DNA of 64,000 bases from Isoetes taiwanensis (lineage: Eukaryota; Streptophyta; Lycopodiopsida; Isoetales; Isoetaceae), in NCBI GenBank assembly GCA_021234155.1, contig JAJEKV010000009.1, positions 7,925,546 through 7,989,545 on the forward strand. Direction: 5' to 3'. This document shows positions 56,022 to 64,000 of the stretch, piece after piece (position 1 is the first letter of the stretch; the number at the start of each line of letters is the position of its first letter). The notes beneath the pieces are model-generated. The model had not been told where the DNA came from. It searched no databases and saw nothing but the letters and a program-made list of their open reading frames with translations. The position numbers and the translations under genes are program-made.

Positions 56022-58330
56022 TCACATACATGACTGGCCAACATCGACAAAATCAGAGGCGACTTGGCTGTTAAATTGCTCCATAATTTGTGGGTATTGT
56101 TTCTCTAGATCTTGCTTCAACACCCACGTTGCATCTTCCACGGGCAAGTGTTTCCACTTGACCAAATAGTGAAGGAATTTCAGCCTACTTATCTTCTTGA
56201 ATGCCTTATTGAGAAGGCTTCTGGGAATAATTTCAACTTGTTCCTCAGTCATTTCCAACAGAATCAGAGCCTCCATACTGCCTAAGGATTGGGTGTATGC
56301 TTCTTAAGAAGACTTACATGGAAGACTTTATGGATCTTTAAGTGAGAGGGGAGATCAAGCTTGTAAGATTGTGTACCTACTCTTTCGACAACTTTACAAG
56401 ATCCCGCCCACCTTGAAGCAAGCTTCTTTGCAGTTGCCGATGCGGAGCTTGACCTGCTTGACTTTAACCTTAAGCCACACACTATCTCCAACCTGAGATT
56501 CTCTTACCCTCCTACGTTTGTCTGCCAAATTCTTCTGACGACTTCTTGCAGCTAATAAATATACACTCAAACTTCCTCGATTAACTCTTCCATATCTGAC
56601 AACATTCGTTGAGAGACTTCTACCTTCGACACAGGATTGTGCCAGATATTGGGTGTAAGGCATTGATAGCCATAATTAGTGATGGGGGAAAAGGGGGTTG
56701 GGGGAGGGGGAGGGGGGGCATCTGTGATGATTCTTGCTTGGTGTTTTTGTATGTAAACTCAACCAAGTAAATATAGTTCTCCCACTTTGACTGCTTATTC
56801 CACACATAGTTTCTCAACATATCTTCTAGAATCCTATTTGTCTATTCCGTCTAAGCATCTGTTTGGGGATGATATGATGTACTCATGCATAGCTTCATGC
56901 TGATGGTGTTCAAAAAATCCTTACAGAAGGCGCTTATGAACTTCGGGTCCCTGTCATAGATGATCTCTCTAGACATCCCATGCAACCTAAAGATCTCTTT
57001 TGCGAATAGCAAAGCGGTATCTAGGGATGCACCTGTGGTTCGACATGGCAGGAAATGTGCCATCTTTGACAACTTGTCGTCCACTACCCGCATCATGGTC
57101 CCTTGCCGTTCGTGGGAGGTTCGATATGAAATCCATGCCAACAACTTTTTATTTGGCATTTCACCGCTAAAGGTCCCAAAGCTCCTGGGATTCAGAGTTG
57201 TTTTGCCTCAATCTGCCAGCATAACTGGCACTCTTGGATATTATATCTTGCCATCTGCTTCCTCATGCCCGACCAGAAGAAGCTACTTCTAATCTTGAAG
57301 TAGGTCTTCAAAAATTGTGCATGGCCGGCGATATGACTATTATGTGTATCGTGTAAAATTAGCTTTCACTCCTGATGCCTCTGGTACGCATAACTTGTTC
57401 TTGTGATATAGAAGATTGCTTTCTCTTTTGAAACGGCTGAAGGTATTCTTACAAAAATCCATACATGGCCGAATTCATGCTAGAATGAATAGCTTCCTCT
57501 ATCTTCTTACCAAATTCACTTAACAAGGTGGAGATGGCATTGCAATGCACTTGAGTCTCTAGAGGCTGGCGAAAGAGTGGGTTTGCAACCACATTTGATT
57601 TGTCTGGTCTATATACTATCTCGAAGTCATATTCCTCGAGAAATTCCATCGATCGCCTCTGCCTCAAATTAAGGAGTGGTTGCATTTTGATATATTGGAG
57701 GCTCGGGTGATCAGTATCCAATTGAAATGATGCAATTAATGCCTCCATACGCAAAGAGCTCTGAATCCAATGTGCAACACCAATCCTTGACTTTTTGGTG
57801 CTTAGTGAGGTTCGAAAGAGGTGCTGCCTACTTCGCAAAATCCTTTACAAATTTCTTATAATGCCCCGCAAGGCCCAAGAAGCTTCTTACTTCTGACACA
57901 TTCCTCGATGCCAGTCTTGCGCATTCACACTCTATGCCTCTATAGGGCAGAAGCTCTTGGATTTCCTCTGAAAATATATAATGAAACTCCTTGATCAACC
58001 ATCAGGGTCAATGGCCTCCAATTCAAGAATGTACTCAACCTCATCTTTCATGCACTTAACTATTTTATTGACATGCATTGCATTGTGGAAGCAATTTTCT
58101 TACCTTTGACTAGGAAGCACTTGCCATCCGGAGCCATAATCAAAATCTCATGCTTGTCGCAATCAATCATTGCCTTAACTGGCCTTAAAATCTCCATACC
58201 CACTATAAGGTCATACTTCCCAATATCCATGACCTTCGTGCCCATGCTCAAGTTGGTTCTACTCAAGGCTATGTTAAAATTAACTCTCCTTCCTTTAATG
58301 TGTCGGATTCCCCACTTGCCATGCTGACTA
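56022..58330 (-). pseudogene. Ty3/gypsy chromovirus polyprotein, degraded
   Basis: On the minus strand, 5' to 3': aspartic-protease-like region (DIGKYDLIVGMEILRPVKA, 58060-58266), the RT end (SEVRSFLGLAGHYKKFVKDF near 57870), RNase H edge (MEFLEEYDFEIVYRPDKSN, 57449-57838), integrase core (IIYDRDPKFISAF and SYHPQTDA, 56851-57159), the integrase C-terminal module (RESQVGDSVWLKVK; HKVFHVSLLKKH) and a chromodomain (FLHYLVKWKHLPVEDATW, 56022-56276), which marks a chromovirus. Most of RT and all of gag are missing, and the pieces lie in different frames. Two TAGs follow TDA in the integrase. No LTR was located. Confidence 0.85.
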
Positions 58331-58359
58331 GTCTCAACTTAGACTTAACAGTCTTAAGG

Positions 58360-59600
58360 TGCATTGGCACCCGCCGTTAAGTTAAGTTAAGTTAAAAAAA
58401 AATAACTAGCTCTCTTAAACTTAACTATGAAAATACTATTCGCACATAGATGAGTTAAGTTTCGGTTAAATACCTTAACTTAACTAAGACATGCTAAATT
58501 GATTTCAGACTTGACACAGTTAAGTTAGCGAATTTAGCAATTTCCAACCTAACAATATAGCATTCAGACATGACTAGTATTAACTCAAATGTTAACTGTA
58601 ACACCTATCATCCACGTGTAGGAGCTTGTTGATATTATTGTTGGGTTTTCTTCCTCCTATACCACAAGTAGTCGCTTCCCATCTCTGGGTGGTTCATGAG
58701 AATGTTAAGGCTGAGCATTTGGTGAATTCTATGTATAAAATCCTTCTTGCGGCAGAGGTGTTGCCCCCCTCACAAAAATGGCCTTTGGTGGTACCAGTGA
58801 ATCAACAGAAAGTAGTTTGGAACTGGGTTTGGGACAAGTTACTTCATCCGAAGTTGTCAGTTTTGTGGTGGCAGATCATCCATAGATGTGTGCGCGTCAA
58901 TGTTTTGGTCCACAAATTTCGTCCTCAGGTGCCTAGCACATGCCCTTTATGCGCTCAGAGGGATGAGACAATCGAGCATTGTTTCTTCTTATGCCAACAT
59001 GCTAGACCGGCTTGGTTGTGGCTTCAGAGTCTTTTTGATTGCAGTTTGAATAGTCAACAAGTCTTATTGGCAGTGTACCCAAGTTCTTGGGACAATATGG
59101 CAAAGAGGGCATTTCACTTAGCTTCAGCATGGATCATTTGATCAACATGGAAAAGAAGAAACCTCTTTATTTTCAAGGGCCATAGAGCCCCTGATGCTCA
59201 AGTGCTTATTGAAGCTAAGCAACGCATCGTCAAAGCATATATATCTTCCTCCGTAAAGGATGAAGTGAAGAATCGTATTTGGGTACACTATCTCCAGATT
59301 AACACTTATATGTAACTCATTTACATGTTGTGTGCTGTAAGGTGGCGGGTGGTTTTGCTCTGTGGACAATTCCTCCACTGGGTTTTCAGTCCCCCATCTC
59401 TGTTGCTCGTTTCTGATGATTAATAAAGTTTCACGTCCTTCAAAAAAAAAAAATGTTAACTGTAACACCTTCGGACTAACCTCCAGTTAAGTTACCGAAC
59501 TTAACTAAATTGCTTTCAGATATAACTTCAGTTAAGTTAAAACTTAAGTTAAGTTCAGTTTTGAAAGCACTTCTGTTAAATGCCAGCTGGCCAATGACAA
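58360..59600. mobile_element. TTAACTTAAC-rich element split by a LINE
   Basis: Flanking the LINE at 58607-59453 are sequences dense in GTTAAGTTAAG on both sides. The left edge reads GCATTGGCACCCGCCGTTAAG and the right edge, on the other strand, CATTGGCCAGCTGGCATTTAAC, a weak terminal inverted repeat. A further GTTAAG-rich piece is at 60530-60620. With the LINE removed it would be roughly 390 bases. The class is uncertain. Confidence 0.4.
58607..59453 (+). mobile_element. L1-type LINE, 5'-truncated, with 17-20 bp target duplication
   Basis: TGTTAACTGTAACACCT lies at 58590-58606 and again at 59454-59470 just after an A tail (59442-59453). Inside is the C-terminal part of ORF2: WNWVWDKLLHPKLSVLWWQ, IIHRCVRVNVLVHKF, the zinc region CPLCAQRDETIEHCFFLCQ, AKRAFHLASAWI, a TGA, then IWVHYLQINTYM and TAA, with AATAAA at about 59422. 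It belongs to the family of the LINEs at 5.1-7.9 and 37.8-39.4 kb (HPKVSVLWWQVI). Confidence 0.9.
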
Positions 59601-60055
59601 CTCAACTTTGAATTAAAATACAATAGTATTTCTAGCTACTGTAATATATCTCTTAACAGAATCAGATTATTGTTAACAACATAAGCTTAAGGACCATTCA
59701 TTGACAAAAGAACAACAAAGACACCTCAAAGTCTTTGTTTACAGCTCATATGTTGCTGCATCGAGTCTTACCACAAATTATAACATGTGTCTCCAGTCTG
59801 ATCACAAGCTAACTTGTCATTTAATAGCATAAAACATCATTCGCTTTTTGAATATTATTCACAGCTTCACATAAGGTTTTTAGCTGCATCATCAATGGGG
59901 CAACATTAAATTGCCATACTAGATTTTCCATGCTAAGTAGAATCATTCTTACTCTTCTCTGAAACATCTCTTTTGAAGCAGCAGGCAGAACATGCACAAC
60001 ACTACAGCTTCCAAATGCACAGTCTTTTTCATATGTACTCGGATTGTACAGTTTA
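59601..60055. other. Non-coding stretch beside the MSH exon
   Basis: AT-rich; probably intron or flank of the MutS-homologue fragment. No other feature recognised. Confidence 0.35.
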
Positions 60056-60059
60056 GTTC

Positions 60060-60202
60060 CAGAGACTCTAGTAGGTCATCCACTGCATCCAGTCTATTTT
60101 TTATTTCTTGAATGTCCCTAAGTGGATAGCAAATCCATTTGCAAAGAAGACATTTCCTGAAAGGTGTGATACAGCTATCAAGATAGGCAAGCAGAGTGCC
60201 TA
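60060..60202 (-). pseudogene. MutS homologue (MSH6/MSH7-like) single exon
   Basis: MSH proteins recognise DNA mismatches. On the minus strand, after an AG acceptor near 60203, the exon reads GTLLAYLDSCITPFRKCLL then CKWICYPLRDIQEIKNRLDA and VDDLLE, which matches the MutS core/lever region (family pattern: GxRLLRxWxxxPLxDxxxIxxRLDAV). The usual Gly-Lys-Arg is replaced by Arg-Lys-Cys. No ATPase Walker A (GPNxxGKS) or other exon was found nearby, so this is an isolated fragment or part of a gene with long introns. Confidence 0.75.
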
Positions 60203-60770
60203 TGAAATTACCAAAGCAATAATTAGATAACCTTGTTAAGATTCTCAATTACAATCGAAATTTATTTGCAAGTGCACACCAGGCATGAGAAAACCATACG
60301 ACAGCTTGAACGTTAGGACTACAAGTCAAGAGATCCACAACCCATATCAAACGTTCTAATACAATTGACAAATTCATCTGGACTACACTCTGACCAAGTT
60401 CTTTGAAATGGATCCTGTTGTGCTTGGTATTAACCTAGTCTGTTCTGAAATAGTATATTGTATGAACTTGAATATGTTGCGGGATTAGCAACGACCAAAT
60501 CCATTAAATTAAACCGTGAGTTGGTGATTCGCACTAGCAGTTAAAGGGCTAAGTTAGGCTAGCATTAATTATGCTCGTTTCACACTGCCAGTTAAGAATT
60601 TGTGTTAAGTTAAAGATAAGTTTATTGAGAAAAATGAAATGTAAACTAGCGACGTGGCAGAATCAAACAAGATCCATATAGAAACAAAACCAAGGTGGTG
60701 AAATAGGGCTATATGTTTATCTAGATTGCACTAAGAGATTGTGACGTCCCAGCATAATATACGCCCACAC
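60203..60770. other. Non-coding stretch; possible LTR start at 60741
   Basis: No gene. TGTGACGTCCCAGCATAATA at 60741 directly before the tandem repeats resembles the start of some plant gypsy LTRs, but no polypurine tract precedes it. Confidence 0.3.
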
Positions 60771-63455
60771 CCGTACATGTCACGGATGACATGTACTTGC
60801 GAGACGTATAGGGTTGCACCTAGGGGGCAAGGGTTGCACCTAGGGGGCAACGTTGAATGTTGTGCATGTTAAATAAACATACACGATTAATAACCCCATG
60901 GACCCCATTGCCAAATGGCTAAACCCCATTTGGCCAATATCTAACCTAACCCTAAGGGTTTCTATAAAAGGGCTTCCCCTTAAACCCTAAACCCTTTCTT
61001 CTCCTTGCATTTTAGGGTTTTCATAGAGCTCCTTTCCCTTCTCGCATTTAGGGTTCTCTTGAGCCATTTCGGCCAAGCCAAGACCCCATTTCGCATTGCT
61101 CGGCTCTGCAAAGCCGTCTTTGCACAACAGATCATCGAGTAGCAGCCATCTTCAGCAAGATCAGAGGCATGGACGCATTCCGAGGATCAGGAGTAGGTCA
61201 AGGACCAGGTATCTAGTCATTCTGTTGTGCAAAGCCACCTTTTGGCTAGGCAATAAGCTGGTTTAGTATGTTAGATCAGCCATAGAGGCCTGATAGATCC
61301 CGAGATCATAAGCTCTAACAAAGGAACCTAACTCTAGATGTTTAGGTAGGTAGATTTTGATGTTATTCTCTATTTCAGTTCTGTGATGTTGTATTATTTC
61401 ACTCTGTGACCTCCACGTATTGGGAAGGGGGGTAGAGGCCTAAAGCTGTGTAGCAGATGATCCTAGATAGCACCACTAGTTCTCAATTACATGCGGCCCG
61501 TGCACAGGAGCCCGCCTGGTTGTGGGTGGCGGTGATAGGCCGGTTAATAAGGAGGAACTTGTCTCATCACGGACTGACCCCTCTGGTAGTAAGGCTAGAC
61601 TTAATGGCTTGTCACTGAATGTGGGCAAGGCATGAGCTCGACACTCATGGGGTGAATACGGGCATGTCACCCGTACATGTCACGGATAACATGTACTTGC
61701 GAGACGTATAGGGTTGCACCTAGGGGGCAAGGGTTGCACCTAGGGGGCAACGTTGAATGTTGTGCATGTTAAATAAACATACACGATTAATAACCCCATG
61801 GACCCCATTGCCAAATGGCTAAACCCCATTTGGCCAATGTCTAACCTAACCCTAAGGGTTTCTATAAAAGGGCTTCCCCTTAAACCCTAAACCCTTTCTT
61901 CTCCTTGCATTTTAGGGTTTTCATAGAGCTCCTTTCCCTTCTCGCATTTAGGGTTCTCTTGAGCCATTTCGGCCAAGCCAAGACCCCATTTCGCATTGCT
62001 CGGCTCTGCAAAGCCGTCTTTGCACAACAGATCATCGAGTAGCAGCCATCTTCAGCAAGATCAGAGGCATGGACGCATTCCGAGGATCAGGAGTAGGTCA
62101 AGGACCAGGTATCTAGTCATTCTGTTGTGCAAAGCCACCTTTTGGCTAGGCAATAAGCTGGTTTAGTATGTTAGATCAGCCATAGAGGCCTGATAGATCC
62201 CGAGATCATAAGCTCTAACAAAGGAACCTAACTCTAGATGTTTAGGTAGGTAGATTTTGATGTTATTCTCTATTTCAGTTCTGTGATGTTGTATGTATTT
62301 CACTCTGTGACCTCCACGTATTGGGAAGGGGGGTAGAGGCCTAAAGCTGTGTAGCAGATGATCCTAGATAGCACCACTAGTTCTCAATTACATGCGGCCC
62401 GTGCACAGGAGCCCGCCTGGTTGTGGGTGGCGGTGATAGGCCGGTTAATAAGGAGGAACTTGTCTCATCACGGACTGACCCCTCTGGTAGTAAGGCTACA
62501 CTTAATGGCTTGTCACTGAATGTGGGCAAGGCATGAGCTCGACACTCATGGGGTGAATACGGGCATGTCACCCGTACATGTCACGGATAACATGTACTTG
62601 CGAGACGTATAGGGTTGCACCTAGGGGGCAACATTGAATGTTGTGCATGTTAAATAAACATACACAATTAATAACCCCATGGACCCCATTGCCAAATGGC
62701 TAAACCCCACTTGGCCAATGTCTAACCTAACCCTAAGGGGTTTCTATAAAAGGGCTTTCCCTTAAACCCTAAACCCTTTCTTCTCCTTGCATTTTAGGGT
62801 TTTCATAGAGCTCCTTTCCTTTCTCGCATTTAGGGTTCTCTTGAGCCATTTCGACCAAGCCAAGACCCCATTTCACATTGCTCGGCTTTGCAAAGCCGTC
62901 TTTGCACAACAGATCATCAAGTAGCAGCCGTCTTCAGCAAGATCAGAGGTATGGACGCATTCCGAGGATCAGGAGCAGGTCAAGGACTAGGTATCTAGTC
63001 ATTCTGTTGTGCAAAGCCGCCTCTTGGCTAGGCAATCAGCTGGTTTAGTATGTTAGATCAGCCATAGAGGCCTGATAGATCCCGAGATCATAAGCCCTAA
63101 CAAAGGAACCTAACTCTAGATGTTTAGGTAGATAGATTTGATGTTATTCTCTATTTCAGTTCTGTGATGTTGTATGTATTTCACTCTGTGACCTCCATGT
63201 ATTGGGAAGGGGGGTAGAGGCCTAAAGCTGTGTAGCAGATGATCCTAGATAGCACCACTAGGTCTCAATTACATGCGGCCCTTGCACAGGAGCCCGCCTG
63301 GTTGTGGGTGGTGGGGCTAGGCCGATTAATAAGGAGGAACTTGTCTCATCACGGACTGACCCCTCTAGTAGTAAGGCCTATCGGGGGTCTATGTGGGCTA
63401 GGCTTAATGGCTTATCACTGAGTGTGGGCAAGGCATGAGCTCGACACTCGTGGGG
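60771..63455 (+). repeat. Three tandem repeats of about 900 bp with promoter-like core
   Basis: Units start CCGTACATGTCACGGAT at 60771, 61671 and 62572 (periods 900 and 901). Units 1 and 2 are nearly identical and both hold a doubled GGGTTGCACCTAGGGGGCAA; unit 3 has one copy of it and more substitutions. Each has a TATA box TCTATAAAAGGG (60961, 61861, 62743) followed by TTAAACCCTAAACCC, matching the plant telobox, and a C/T-rich leader, as in a transcription start region. No open frame resembles a protein. The best guess is tandem LTRs or leaders of an LTR element; a relative lies inverted at 40655-42300. Confidence 0.7.
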
Positions 63456-64000
63456 TGATGCGTCGCCTTCCATTGAGTTCAAGTCGAATATGGGCAGTGG
63501 CCCTCTAGCCGCCTGTGATGGGCATGGATGCCTATGGAGGGGAGGTGACTCTCCTCCTGCCTCATCGGGGCTGGGGAGATGCAATCCAGTAGTAGTAGCC
63601 CCTCTGGCTATTCACCCGGCAGGCTACGGTCAGGCACCAATACTTTTCAACCTACTCTGCAAAGTGTGCACGGGAGGGGCGGATGGAGTGGACTACCCTA
63701 AGCCATGTTCTTATGCCAGCCAAATCCATTTGACATGAATTCTGTCTGCAATGACTTCTGGAGGCCCACGCCGTCAGTCATACCCCCTTGAGTCTGAGCC
63801 CTGGGGTAGGCTTTCCCTTTTGTTGTTATTGTTCATGTTGATGTTGTTGTATTAATGATGTTATGATGTGTTCACCCTTCGAGGTGATTGTATTGTTATG
63901 TTGTATTATGTGCTCATGTTTATTCACGCTTCCGCAGATAGGTCGACCCGAAAGGAGACGGGTGAATGACACATCCACTTTTCCCTTGTTGGCTCATTCC
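63456..64000. other. Sequence continuing past repeat unit 3
   Basis: Unit 3 does not end like units 1 and 2 but runs on through GTGATGCGTCGCCTTCC to the window end. This probably shows the natural continuation of the element. It has TTGTTATTGTT-type simple stretches and CTTCCGCAGATAGGTCGACC near 63930. No coding region recognised. Confidence 0.4.

Noticed and set aside
60961-61010. Interstitial telomere (AAACCCT repeats)
   Set aside because: Only two to three units, placed just after a TATA box in each repeat unit; it fits a telobox promoter element better.

Overview
The window is nuclear DNA from a land plant with a large, transposon-filled genome. The evidence is plant-type phospholipase D alpha, an A-type cytochrome P450, a P-class PPR protein, plant L1-type LINEs, a Ty3/gypsy chromovirus and a MULE with a SWIM zinc finger. 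A gene relic at 46.5-48.2 kb has the signatures of a Replitron-type HUH (single-tyrosine) Rep transposase. That group is described as abundant in non-seed plants, so I favour a fern, lycophyte or bryophyte; the species cannot be fixed from the sequence. No ribosomal or full tRNA gene, CRISPR array or bacterial operon was seen.

Layout. 0-3.6 kb and 16.5-19.5 kb are two copies of one segment carrying the 5' part of a PLD gene on the minus strand. The left copy reads open to the window edge; the right copy (14.8-17.2 kb) is a whole but decayed pseudogene. 4.0-6.7 kb and 35.9-39.4 kb are two copies of another segment holding an unidentified coding fragment and a minus-strand L1-type LINE. Between them lie 370-bp tandem repeats with a hairpin (8.7-9.6 kb), a PPR pseudogene (11.4-12.4 kb), a P450 fragment joined to a palindrome-bearing repeat here called R (19.5-20.2 kb), a MULE (22.0-24.2 kb), two long-armed foldback elements (24.4 and 26.1 kb), 21-bp minisatellites (28.4-30.2 and 33.1-34.4 kb) and, between these, a multi-exon pseudogene of a Ulp1/SENP-like SUMO protease (30.4-32.9 kb).

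The right half has LTR-like elements (39.4-42.3 kb), a 0.7-kb tandem duplication (43.3-44.4 kb), the Replitron-like element, a probable tRNA-derived SINE (about 48.9 kb), a LINE with a clean reading frame broken only by three TAG codons (51.1-53.6 kb), two short 5'-truncated LINEs with visible target-site duplications (53.8-55.3 and 58.6-59.5 kb), a degraded chromovirus (56.0-58.3 kb), one MutS-homologue exon (about 60.1 kb) and three tandem 0.9-kb promoter-bearing repeats (60.8-63.5 kb).

How it fits together. This is not a set of cooperating genes but a graveyard: gene pieces duplicated or captured among mobile elements and then mutated. Decay is often of the C-to-T kind at CG and CAG sites (CGA to TGA, CAG to TAG), as expected for methylated repeats. 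No gene here can be called intact with confidence, except possibly the PLD copy that runs off the left edge. Coordinates of element ends are approximate unless a target-site duplication is stated.
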